Assembly: GCF_030272615.1 (NCBI RefSeq) | Contig: NC_081415.1 | Coordinates: 269,484,425 to 269,548,424 of the forward strand | DNA length: 64,000 nt | Origin: Cryptomeria japonica | Lineage: Eukaryota; Streptophyta; Pinopsida; Cupressales; Cupressaceae | Direction of reading: 5' to 3' | In this document: positions 1 to 11,101 of the stretch, piece after piece | How the letters are laid out: the number at the start of each line of letters is the position of its first letter | Numbering within the stretch: position 1 is the first letter of the stretch | The notes under the pieces: model-generated | Databases searched by the model: none | Told to the model about the DNA's origin: nothing | What the model saw: the letters and a program-made list of their open reading frames with translations, nothing else | Program-made: the position numbers and the translations under genes

Positions 1-1078
1 GCAATTATGAACTTACCTGTGCTTTGCTAGCCTTCGAAATTATCTTCAATGGACCAATTACGCCCTCTTTCATTCATTTCAAACACAAAACTTGCCTTAC
101 CTTTGCAAGAAATTTGCCTTGTTAGAAAATCGCTCTGGTTCTTTGGTGAGGTACAGGAGTGCCTATTGTCTTTTGGGTTGATTCCCTCCTTTGTGGCCCA
201 CTCAAGTTATATTCAACGGACAGAACATACTTCCCTTGGCCTCTTCAAATCATAAAATCACTTTAATCTTGCAAGGATAATGCAAATTTTGAAATTCAAG
301 CTCCGGTCCTTCAGTGAGGGACAGAAGCGAATTTTGCCCTCTAGGCCAAATCGTTTCACTTTTCATCTCGAAATTCCTTTGCTAGGGAAGATATCATCCT
401 TTTACAAGCCATGAACGAGAGCTCAAGTCCGAGAAAGGTCCAAAAAGGTATGTATAAAGAAAATCGCTCTAGTCCTTCAGGGAGGGACAGGGGCAAATTT
501 ACCTTTCTAGACCAAAAGCTCCAACCTTTCATTGCTTTTAATTAAGCCTGGATGCTCTAACATGTGCACTTCATCCTTCATCGTACCCTTGACGTTTCAA
601 TTTGACCAATCAAGGCCAAGAATGACTCAAATAAGCCTTTTCGCTTTGGTCCTTCAGGGAGGGACAGGGGCGAATTATGTCTTTTAGGCATCATCTTGCC
701 TCCAAAATTTTAATCAAAACTTACCTAGGCAAGAGTACACAATTCCATCATCAAAATGCTAATACTTAGACAAAAATTCGAATTTACCTCAAAAACCCTG
801 ATTAGACCTAACCTGAGATCTATCTAACCTTCCTGACAGGCTTAGCTCACTGTCTCAATCCCAATCCTCGGGAGAATGCTTAATAACCTTCAAAAAAAAA
901 AATTTGACTGGACCTGGCTTAGAAAACATTCAAAAGAAACCCCCAGGGTTTAGCCCTAGCCCAGACAGACAACTCACTCACTCAAAATCCTGGAAGCAGA
1001 GAGAAGAACAAGCAAAACCAAGCGAGAAAAGAGGGGGTCCCCATTCTTATGGGGCGATGTTGTGAAATGGTCACAACA
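1..1078 (-). mobile_element. Copy A: left-end portion of a giant LTR, cut by the window edge
   Basis: Read on the minus strand, the sequence starts at 1078 with TGTTGTGACC and matches the first kilobase of copy C (start 23961) and, more weakly, copy B (start 3521). Shared marks are the TG start, an inverted repeat in the first 21 bp, a GCCCCAT/ATGGGG hairpin right after it, and four copies of the dyad motif CGCTC-GTCCCT-AGGGAC-GAGCG with spacings of 166-177 bp. No coding region is present, because the ORF of this family would lie beyond position 1. The target-site candidate next to the end is GATAG (1079-1083). Its partner is outside the window, so solo or full-length status cannot be decided. 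Confidence 0.75.
130..675. repeat. Four phased dyad motifs in copy A
   Basis: Near-palindromic motifs begin at about 130, 299, 465 and 642, giving spacings of 169, 166 and 177 bp. Each reads roughly CGCTC...GTCC-T...GAGGGACA..GCG. The first is the most degenerate. The intervening sequence is poorly conserved between units. This is the same array type as 24410-26165 in copy C. Confidence 0.75.
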
Positions 1079-1149
1079 GATAGGTGGGAGACTGAAATAA
1101 CATAGGAAAAGGAAACTAGGCTGCAATCAACAAAAACAGGAGGAGAAAC

Positions 1150-1777
1150 ACTACAACGGATAGGAGTTATATTGAATTCCATGGATCAAGAGGCAGAGGC
1201 AGTAGCGATGGCAGAGGAGACTAGAGCACAAAGACCGAGGATGATGTGGATGAGGATGCGGATGTCACTGAGGCTGAGCCTGAGCCTGAGCCTGAGACAC
1301 AGGCAGAGATCATGGCTACAGAACATTCTAGGACCTATCTTAGGCACACACGTAGGACAGTTGTAGGGTCGAGTGATCACTAATATTGGCTCCTTTGAGC
1401 CTTAGACTTCTAGGCTCTAGCTTTTATGTTGAACTTGATATATGTTTTGAGCTCTTGATGACATGGATTTCATATTCCATGAATTGTGACACTATCTATA
1501 TTTTTGATGTGTTATTTAGTTTAGCTTATTTCCTTCAGCTCAAGCCTAAAATTTGCATTTTTACTTATGTGATCAATGTAAACTTGTGTATGTGCTTCTA
1601 TTTGATGAGATTATTGTGTCTTTAATGTTATTTATTAAAGGATGCATGAAACAAGTTTTAAATCCTCAAAAAAACTTGATTTCTCGGGTTTTTCAATTGG
1701 CTGAGTCTTTGCCGAGTCTGGGCGCCGAGTCCGAGTCTGAATCAAAAATCAGCTTGCCGAGTCCGAGTTTTGTAACT
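1150..1777 (+). mobile_element. Remnant of a hAT-like transposon: transposase tail and 3' end
   Basis: A short plus-strand reading at about 1180-1380 gives a Gly/Arg/Ser stretch, then an acidic stretch with repeated Glu-Pro codons (GAGCCT units at 1272-1295), then a stop. That composition resembles the C-terminal tails of plant hAT transposases. Downstream, 1690-1777 carries repeated CCGAGTCCGAGT words and ends with GAGTTTTGTAACTA, which I read as the 3' terminal region of such an element. The catalytic part of the transposase is not present, and the 5' side is cut off by copy A. No target duplication could be matched. The assignment rests on composition and terminal style, so it is tentative. 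Confidence 0.4.
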
Positions 1778-1854
1778 ATGATTCTCATCTGTTCTATTTC
1801 ATTTCTTTATTATGTGGAGATATCACTATTGATCCTAAAATGAAATATCTCTAA

Positions 1855-3520
1855 CTTTATGCAGACAGATCCAAAGTTTATCCTAAAACTCTGCCATAGA
1901 CCCATCTTCATTATCCCACTTAAAGGGATTTGCAATTAAAATTAAAATTCCAAGTTGAAGATTTAGAAGTAAGGCTAGAAATGGAGAACAATTCTAGTTC
2001 CATGCTGTCTAGGTATTTAGACATTAAGGTTTTACAAACTTACTCTGCAAATAGCTAACATTTTAATAGTCACCATACTAGTTTCAATCCATGAACTCTA
2101 ATTAGGTTTGTAGATATTGTCCCAAGCCATCAAAAGAAAAAGATTTTGATTTTCAGGAATTCTCTAGAAGAAAAGGAGCTTTTGACCTGCAGAAATGTCC
2201 CAGAGGAAGTATCTTTGGATGGATTCTAACAATTTCAACATCTTTAGAGATCTTGCACTGAAAATTGAAGAACTCATATAGCTAGAAGAACATAATTTTG
2301 CATCTACACAATAATGTACATGAGGTTTTCACAATCCATTAGATTGAAAAAGAAGAGCTTCTGAAAAAACTGTGTTTTCTCTTTACATCAATGGTTTCCA
2401 ATCACACTCTCTAATCCATCATCAGGATGAGAGCAAATGATGGATAACATAGTGTAATCCAAAATGTTGATGTAAACAAAACAGAGTAACAGAGTTTTCT
2501 CTAGTTCTTTTAAATCATCAATCAATCTCCAAGAAAAATTTTCTTCCCTCTAGATATTCATAAAGATCTGTTTTGGAAAACCACAATAAAATAATTATAA
2601 TGATTGTAAGATAAATGCTTGGAAGGAACTAGGTGTTAAACCCCAAAAGTTCATTCAAAAAGGAAAATCATCAATTTTTCTCTATTTATCCCTTTCCTAA
2701 AGTTTTCTGATAAGATTTAGAATGTTTTTTCATAATATCTTGCTTCAAATTAAAGAGCTATTCCTCACAGAAAAGTACTCTCGAAAAAACTGGAGAGGAG
2801 AAACATGTTTACTATTTTAACCTCTAGAAAACTCTAAAGTCTTTCGTTTCTTTATCATATTAACTTTTCTAAATAGCTTTTCCAACTGCTTCAGTAAGGA
2901 CGATGAAAAGCTATATCAACAAGGTTTCACCATGTCTCCTATCTTTTACACATTGAAGAAATGTATGAGAGAAATATTGACCAGGAAAAATAATCTTTGG
3001 AAAGAAATATCACTAATTCAGACACAACATTCATGAAAGAATTCATATTTCTCAATATTTTGTCCAAAACTGACTGGTTAACTGTTATAAACCTTGGCTA
3101 TATCTAATTTAACCATAATTTATCCTTTTTGCCCTAGCGTCAAAGAACACAAGTTCATGGGAAATAATAACTGTTTCATTACTAATCATCTTAGACAAAC
3201 CAACTTTATTCTACACTTAAGAGGATCTCCTTTGAGTCAATAGTCATAGCTTTTGCAATCATGTAAGTGGTGTCATTCTTCTTTCAGATAACAGCCAAAA
3301 AAGTGGCTTCAATTCCTTTGTGAGTTTTTTGAAGCTCTTGATTATTTTAGGAATGTCATTCATTCATCCTTCAATATGGACCAGAATTCATAATAAGTTT
3401 ACTCAGAAGCCATCTTGTCCAGCATCTCTATCTACTTGCATTGAGAAGAGAGCTTCCTTCACTTTTTCTTCAGAAACCAAAGAGATATAACTTTTGTTCA
3501 TCATAATCAGAGAAGGGATG
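1855..3520 (-). pseudogene. Decayed LINE reverse transcriptase, downstream part
   Basis: Minus-strand translation in shifting frames gives the usual landmarks of plant L1-type LINE ORF2 in order: VSEEKVKEALFSM then DGF (about 3490-3410), ATFLAVI.KKND (about 3320-3280), a DLAKAYD-like block (about 3120-3090), and LFIVLTEAVGKAI (about 2910-2870), which matches the SPFLFIVLTEALGR block of the family. A C-terminal stretch with SIQRYFLWD and W.NIYKP lies near 2240-2100. Many stops and frameshifts are present, so it is dead. Its upstream continuation is at 16890-17420. Copy B was inserted between the two, and the reading joins smoothly across the gap once one target copy is removed. Both halves lie in the long third intron of the glycolate oxidase gene and share its strand. 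Confidence 0.75.
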
Positions 3521-4052
3521 TGTTGTGATGTTTTCACACATCATCCCATTGCAAATGGGGACCCCCACTTTTTTGCTCGTAGGTTGGTTCTTTTGCTTAG
3601 TTTGCTTCGCTTGGCAGCAATTTTGGTATCCTTAACCTCTTGCTTGTGAGAGGATGCAATGCCTTTGTCATCAGGATGTGATCAAGTCGGGCAATCTAGC
3701 AGCAATCAGGTCTCCCTTTGGATTGATTTGGATCCTTTGCAGCTCTAAGTGCTTAGGTGATAGGTGAGAGTGAAGGTAGTCATTGGGTGATGCTTCCCAA
3801 TGCAACCTTCAAGTCAGATCAATGTATGAGTCTTAGGTGTGATGAGCAGTCAAGCAAGCAGGTGGATGCCCTTAGGTTAGAATGTAGAAGCGAGGATCAA
3901 TTAAGAAGTGATGATCAATCAATTGACATGAAGTGCTTGATGAAGATCATTCAAGGTCTAAGAGATGATGAGAGAAAGAAAACACTAAGTCAACCCTATG
4001 AACAAGTAATCTACACTTGGTGAAATCAATAAGTGATGAGGTTGAAGTGAGT

Positions 4053-4345
4053 TATCCTTGACTCACCAAAATCCACGACCTAGGAGACTTTTATCCTTGA
4101 GTTGCTCAAATCCACGACCTTGGATGGTGAGTGAAAATTTTTATCCTTGAGTTGCTCAAATCCACGACCTAGAAGGTGAGTGTGACTTTTATTCTTGAGT
4201 TGCTCAAATCCACGACCTAGACGTGTTTTATCCTTGAGTTGCTCAAATCCATGACCTAGGAGACTTTTATCCTTGAGCTGCTCAAATCCACGACCTAAGG
4301 GTGTGAAATGATTTTTATCCATGACTTGCTAGAATCCACTCCTCA
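4053..4345. repeat. Tandem array of a TTGAG-TTG-CTCAA dyad unit in copy B
   Basis: Seven units of roughly 38-50 bp with the core CCTTGAGTTGCTCAAATCC followed by ACGACCTAG. The core is itself palindromic (TTGAG/CTCAA). Units start near 4053, 4092, 4142, 4190, 4230, 4268 and 4316. Diverged single copies recur at 4560-4625 and 4745-4775. The array occupies the place in the LTR where copies A and C have their 166-bp-phased motif. Confidence 0.85.
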
Positions 4346-5800
4346 AGCATGAAGATAGCAAAGTTGATCTATGAAGTGAAGAAGAAACGATGAACTAACT
4401 CAATCCTTGCTTGGAGAATGATGATCAACATCATATTGAGGGTGAATTGATAGACTAAGTTTTGGAGTTGGCGAGATTGAATAGTGATGATGACTATCCT
4501 CCACTTGCAAATAATCCACGAACTAGAGGAATCCATGACTTGGAGGTGGATGGTGGTAAGTTTGTCCTGGTGGTGCTCAAATCGCCGACCTACCTAGGTG
4601 AGTGGTGCTCAAATCCCCAACCATGTTGGGTCATTGACTTTGAGTTTGGAAATCACTTTATCTCTGCCTTAGCTAAATTAGCAACATGGCAATGAGTGAT
4701 TTAAGTGATGAAGTGCTAAAGACCACCATCTCGAGGAAGCAAGAGATCACCCATGACTTGAAGAAATCCACGACCTCTTGGTGAAGTGCAACAATTTGTC
4801 CACCACTTTCCAAAATCCACAATCAAACTTCAAAATGTTAAAAATCTCAGACCTAAAACCCCAATCAGATCTTAGACGATGGAAAATCAAACTTGAAGTG
4901 ATTAAAATCAGACATAAAAATCAGAAATCAGAATAATTAGAGTGGAATATCAGAGATATTAAGTGTGTTTGATAGCATTCTTGTTTGTTTTGAAGGTGAC
5001 TGATAAAGAGAGTGAAGGGGCAAGATACGAGCAACATCAAGACAGAAGATGAACATTCAAGGAGAGCTTCATCAGCAAATACAAGAGTGCAAGGGCAGTG
5101 CACATAATGATTGAGTAATGATGAAGAAGGCCATTACAACAGCTTGAAGAGGTGCAGTTCATCCGGATGCAAGACTCAGCGAGATGGTGAAGGGGTCGAG
5201 ATTCACTAGCATAGAAAAGGCAAATCAGCATCAAGATATTGCAATGAAGATGAGGAAATTTCGCAATTATCTTGAATTTCCTCTGGAAATCCAAGATCCA
5301 AGACTAGTGCATCATGAAGATACCCAAATGTTAAGTGCAAGATGAAAGTTCAACATACAATAAAGAGAAATTATGAAAGTGATCAAGATAAGTTAAAAGA
5401 ATCAAATAAGGTTAGAAGGTTGACTTGAGCAATAGGATCATCATCACGAGCTTGGAAATGTTGAGCATCAAGAGATATTGCCCAAATCACAAACTCTTCT
5501 TTGTAATTGTTGTCCTCAATTTTTTATTTCAAAAATTGGACTATCATATAGAAATTTTTGTTAAAAAATGAAAAAATTTACTCTATGGCACGCTTCCCGA
5601 GGCAAAAATTCGCCCCATCCTTGGACTGGATCGATCGTTGATCCATCCCCAAGCTATGTTTCGAATTTCATCGTGTTCCGAGTCCGTTTGCTATGTTTAT
5701 GCTTCAATGTAGGGAAATTTTTCGATAATTACCAGTCACTGGTAATTTGTTTTTCAAAACCCCCTTGAAGCTTTTTGGCTTGTAGGGGAATTTTTCTCCA
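4346..5800. other. Non-coding stretch of copy B (U3)
   Basis: Repeated AAATC(A/C)GAC words and AGTGATGAAGTG-type words suggest an eroded simple-repeat ancestry. No coding frame longer than background, no RNA gene and no further end structure was seen. Confidence 0.5.
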
Positions 5801-5821
5801 ACTGCAAGTTTTTATAAAACT

Positions 5822-6035
5822 TGTAATGAGGGTTTTAAAACCCCCATTACCAGTAGTTTGACTTTAAGTTAAAATAAAACATGTAAATGGGATTTTAAAA
5901 CCCCTTTACATGTCTTTGTAACTTAAAGTTATTTTTATAATGTTAAAATAAAACTTGTAAATGGGATTTTAAAACCCCTTTACATGTTTTAAGTGAAATC
6001 ACTTGTAAAGGGAATTCTATTTCCCTATTACAAGT
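5822..6035. repeat. Four consecutive long palindromes in copy B
   Basis: Inverted repeats of 31-35 bp lie at 5822-5852, 5880-5912, 5953-5987 and 6001-6035. The general form is TTGTAAATGGG-centre-CCCTTTACAAG, with a TTTTAAAA centre in the first three. Related palindromes of the same form occur at 6893-6927 and 7349-7380, and a weaker one at 7455-7486. Arms are nearly perfectly complementary, so strong hairpins are expected in single-stranded DNA or RNA. Confidence 0.85.
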
Positions 6036-6939
6036 AATTTAACTTGTAATTTATTTTCTAAAACCCGAAATTTGCCTTAGAGGCAAAAATATGAACATTT
6101 TATAAAACTTGTTTTGTTTTCAAAACCCGAAATTCTTCCATGCCATTGCAAGCTGATTTGGGTTCGAATTTTTTGGAGGAAATGTAGGGATTCCTTCCAA
6201 GTGTGGATTTGCTGCAACTTTGAAGGATTCAAACCCATTTTCCACGCATTCATTAAACCATTTTTTTCGCCATTTGTCTTCTTCAAAGCGTTTTTTCTGA
6301 ATCATGCATTTATGCGATTTGCCATGGTTTGGGGGTTTCAATCCATCTATTTCTAAGGCATTTTTAACTCAACCATAAATGCGTTGGATTCTAAGCATTT
6401 ATCAAACCATTTTATGCGCATTTTTGGTTTCGGATTTGCAAAAAGGCCCTAAAAACCAGTCACGTTTTTTGCCAAAAAATGCATTCTTCGCCTATAAGGT
6501 ATGCTTTCAATCCTAAATCGTTTTTACTTTGTCTTGTATTTAATGATGAATGAAATCAGTTTCGAACTACTTCCTTGGCATTTTTACATGGCATTTTTAT
6601 AGCAAATCGGTTTTTCTTTTGTCACAATGCGTGGCTAAGTTTTTCCCATTGTGTAAATTCTATTTAAAGGGCATCATCTTCCATGTTGGGTTGATTCTCC
6701 AAGTTTGGATTTCTTCTCAACCTTGCAAGGTAATTTTTATTTTTGTATTTCTTTCTTATTTCTTTCCTTGCATTTTCTTGTTTAGTTTTAGTTTTGTTCA
6801 TGTTCATAACGGGTTTATGAGAGGAAATTCCCCATTTTACAAAGAAATTTGTAAAGTAAAGTTGTTCTTCCCCTTTGTAATTCTCCTTCTTTACTTGCAT
6901 TCGGGTTTTAGAAACCCGATTGCAAGTAAGAGGAAAATT

Positions 6940-7131
6940 TGTGTTCTTCCCCTTTTGGAACAAAGACTTAAGCTTCTTTGGTCCAAAAAAAAAATCAAGT
7001 TTCAAAATAAGAAAGATGTGCTCTTCCCAATTTGCAAAGAAATTTGCAAGTGTGAAAAGTTCTACCTCAAGATGTGTTCTTCCCTTTTTGGACAAAGACT
7101 TAACCCTCTTTAGTCCAAAAATCAAGTTTCA
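6940..7131. repeat. Imperfect direct duplication in copy B
   Basis: About 60 bp at 6940-7002 (TTCTTCCCCTTTTGGAACAA through AATCAAGTTTCAA) recurs at 7076-7131 with small differences. It lies in the leader region upstream of the decayed ORF. No coding role is evident. Confidence 0.7.
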
Positions 7132-7700
7132 ATGACGAAAAAATCAAGTTCTTCCCAATTTTGGGTTTTGAAATCCGGATTGCAAGTTGAAAGTTCTTTC
7201 CATTTTGACATGATAAAGTTCCAAGTGATCTTCTTGAAATTCATTTTTACCTATCCGTTTCCAATTCCCTCATCCGTACTTATCATCCTCGCCATTTCCT
7301 ACTTTATTTTTTTTCATCCATTCCTTCGATTTTCAGTTTGTAAATAAGTTTGCATTTGGATTTAGAAAACCAATTGCAAATGTGTTCTTCCCAACTTCCA
7401 AACTGAAAATTCGTTCTCCTTCCATTTATTCATGCTTCGTGTTTTGCAAGTATAATTGCATTCAGGATTTGGAAACCAAATTACACGTTTGTACTTCCCT
7501 CTTGTGTACTTGCGAAACATGTTTCAAAACCCGAAATAAGTCAAAAGCTTATTTTTCCACCTCTTATATTTCCTCTCACAAAGCCAAAGTACGAAAGTTG
7601 AACTTTCCCATTTGGAGGAATGAAAATGTCTAAAGGTACTGACTTTGATGTTGCCTTGATACTCTTGGATTTACATTGCAGCATTCCTAGTTGTTTCCAG

Positions 7701-10700
7701 ATGACAGATGTACCATCATCTCCGACTCCAAAAAAGATGAAATATAGGTATGATAAATACCAAAATGAAGTTCCGCAGTCACAGGTTTCCTCCTCCCTTG
7801 ATCATATCAAGGATACTGAGATAGGGCATGTTGACATGTCCGAATTCATACAAAGGATTGAAGATCCGAAGGAGGGGGATATGCAACGGTTGCTGGACAG
7901 CCATATCCATCATGCCGCATCCTTTCCAGTTGCTGCCCTAGAACCGGAATTTGTTCTAGCATGTGCCCATCATTTTGATAAAGAGACATGAGTTATTAAA
8001 AATGATGATGGAGAAGTGATCATTCGCCTGGATGCAGAAGCTATAGAGAGGGTTTTCAAAATACCTTCTGAAAACATTTATATAGAGATCTCCAAGCAAA
8101 GTGCAGCTGAATACTTTGCCAAAAGGGAGAAAGACTGTAAGCGTCATATCAACAAATGGATTCATGAACCTTGCACAGCGCTTACCAGATGGGCAAAGTT
8201 ATATCGATCTGATTTCAAGAATGAGATCGGTGATACTATTACTCTTCTGAGTCGTATGATGGGATTGGAACATTCCAATGTTTTTGAACCTTGGATGTAC
8301 CAATTTATTATGTTAATAAGGCAGTCTCAGCACATCTGTTGGGGTGAGATCATCAGTGATGCTTTGTATGAACAACTTGCAGTCGTCTCTACTACTTTCA
8401 CCTTCTACATGAATTCATATCTCGTGTATATTGCTGCGTCACTTAGACATTTCCCGGGTCTTTCCACCAAGGGTGACCGCATGCTTGTACCGGTTTGGGA
8501 ATACTATGATCAGTTGCCTCTAAGATCAAGTAGGTCTCATTTCAGAAGGGTTCAGAACGCTTTCTTTCGTCATTACTTGTGTCAATTTGACAAGAACCTG
8601 AAGAACAAAAGAGTCTCAGATGAAGCATGGGAAAAGGTGAAAGAATATGGTTGTTTGTTTCTCCAGTTTCCAACTTTTACCTACATGAGAGTTGGATGCT
8701 ATGGCGGGCAGCCTTACATGCTCCCACAACACCCAACAGATAAGATTATTCTCATGGAATTGGGAAGGCAGATCATGGCTGTGCATACATATTAGTCAGT
8801 TAAGCACAAGGTTGGCATGGGTATTTCTTCCAACAACCCATTGAAGATTGGTCCATATTCTCTAATGACTTCGATCAAGGCCAGGGCTATGGAGACCGAG
8901 TTGCAGGAAATTAGACTCAAAAGATTCAAACCTAGAGCTGATTTCGATTACCGAGGCATGAAGGAGAAGATCAAGAAGACCTTCATCCATGTACATCGGA
9001 TAGAAGATATCTGGGTTGATCTCCGTACCGAAAAGGAGATTCACAAGATGGATTACTGCCGACTCACTGCAGAACAAATTGTAGATCTAAACCTCGTGAA
9101 CATGCCACAAGGGATGATTGATGATGGCAACATTCTTGATCCTGAGTTTGTCAATCAGAATGTTGATGAGGCTCCACTTCCTTCTATCCACTGGTCCCAT
9201 AAGGAAGGCACTTCTATCTTGAATAGATTTCAGTCAGTTCTTGCCAATACCAATATCTGGCTTAAGAACAACGGTGTCAAGCTCATTAAGATTAAGGTTG
9301 GGAAAGAAGATGATTCTACAAGTCCTCTTGGGCGGAAGTCTGAAATTCAACTAGACAATAAAGAAGGTGCATCCTCTTCTAGTACGAGGATTAAATTGTG
9401 AGTCAACCGTGCAATGGTGCTTCCTCCTCAAGAAATAACAGTTCAAGGCAAGGAGAAGCTATAGTTGGAAATTCATGTGATTGATCCTGAAGCTTCAGAG
9501 GAAGAAACTCAATCTGATAATGCTCCTCAGTCGCTTTCTACAAAGTCCCCACATAATTCTCTTTCTTCACTTCCTATTGAGGTACCCATGTTTCCTCCTA
9601 TGATAGATGTGAGCTCTCAATCTGCCCCTTCAGTTTCAGAATCTCCGCAAAACGTCCTTCCACTTTCAGCAGCAGAACCATCTCAAGGTCGTTCTCGGAA
9701 AAATTTGTTGAATATCTTTTCAGATGATCCTTCATATGTACCTGTGTCTGATATTGATACTTCTATGACCTGTTTTGATGAGTTCATCACATCTTCATCA
9801 CATCCTGTCGTCACTCAGCAGACTATGGTGGCTATCCAGACAGACACTTCTCCCAAGATCACCACAATTGTTCAAACAGAAACTGCTTCTCCCTCTATCT
9901 CAGAATCAAAGTTAATGGCTTTACCTCCATGGCTCAGTTCTTTCACTACAAAGAGGAAGAAGCAGGTGATCTCACCTGATGCCTTTGACTACCAACAGTT
10001 GAAACAATCAAAACCTAAAGCTATTAAGAGGGCAAAGACAGTTTCGAGGGTGATCGTTGATGAAAATCGGATGAGAGTGGCAGAAATCGCTGAACCAATA
10101 TCAGATAACCAGTTGAAGAAATGCAAGTAGCTGATTATCGGATCACCAAAGTGCAACTGGGTAAGCAGACTCATGAGGTTGTCAAACATGATGCTCAACA
10201 AACAGGGGCTACATTGGTACAACGGTATGATGAGGTGTTGACCAAGAAAGATCAATTGGAAGTAGAGAATCAAAGACTAATGGCAACCATCCAAAGTATT
10301 ACTCAACCTTCAAGTGGAGAAGGCCAAGTACCTATTTCCTCCAGGGTCAGTGAACCAATCCAAGGTATCGAGAGAGCCGCCCAAAAGGTTCAAGCCTTAG
10401 ACACCTGGGTTGATCAATTGCATGACTTATGTTCACAAGTCATAAGACAGGTATTTGAAACAATGGTTAAATTGGAAACCATTGAAGATAAGTTGAATCA
10501 AATCTTGGGTGCTTTCAAACTAAATTTGGAGAAGGTTGAGAGAAATTTAGTTTCTTGGCGAAAGATGCCTCAACATCAGTTGGACGTTCTTCAGGTGCAT
10601 GACGTAATTCCTTCCAGTGTCATGTACATTGAATATGAGGAACTTTTGGAGAACAAATCTCTTGTTCTCAAATCACTCATTGAAGAAATTGATGAGACCT

Positions 10701-11101
10701 TAAAGTTGCGTGAAGCAGTCTTTCAAGATGTTACCTCCCGTTGTAAAAAGGCATCTTGCGACATTTTAAATCAGCATGATGAGCTGCTGCCCGAGGAAGA
10801 AGTTCTTGCAGATCTGCAACTCAAGATTCATGATGAATGGAGAAGTGAGTAATTCTCAGTCGCTTCCATTCAAATGTTGATTAAGTATCAAACTGAATTG
10901 CAGGAAATCCGGTCAGCATTGGAAGAGGGCAATTCCACGCTATGCCAATGCCATGATGTCATCGTAAAGACTAGGGTGGTGGCTATGAACACTCATGAAC
11001 CAGATCTTGATGAATTGCAGAAAGTTATTCAGAAGTTCGAATTGTTCATATCTTCAAGAGGTGCAACTGAAGTGTTTTTAACACTTGTTGTAAAATTTTA
11101 A
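7701..11101 (+). pseudogene. Decayed copy of the giant-LTR ORF (copy B)
   Basis: This is homologous along its length to the intact 1073-codon ORF of copy C. The start chosen is ATG 7701, directly after TTTCCAG, which looks like a splice acceptor. The N-terminal third keeps GHVDMSEFIQR, CAHHFD and FKIPSE blocks. The signature FLQFPTFTYMRV then YMLP..PTDKIILMELGRQ lies at 8650-8775. The C-terminal half is charged and then helical. In-frame stops are at 7989, 8793, 9399, 9462 and 10850, and a frameshift lies near 10115-10130. Frame 0 is used before it and frame +2 after it. With so few lesions for its length it decayed recently or under some constraint. Function unknown; no protease, reverse transcriptase or integrase motif is seen. 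Confidence 0.85.

Noticed and set aside
4080-4322. Minus-strand reading with regular LGRGFEQLKDK repeats, which looks like a repeat protein
   Set aside because: It is only a translation of the tandem DNA repeat at 4053-4345. The repeat length is not consistently a multiple of three and there is no extended frame.
6550-7135. 187-codon plus-strand ORF and overlapping 153-codon minus-strand ORF in copy B
   Set aside because: Low-complexity T/A-rich content, overlapping frames on both strands and no conservation in copy C, so they are chance frames in the leader.
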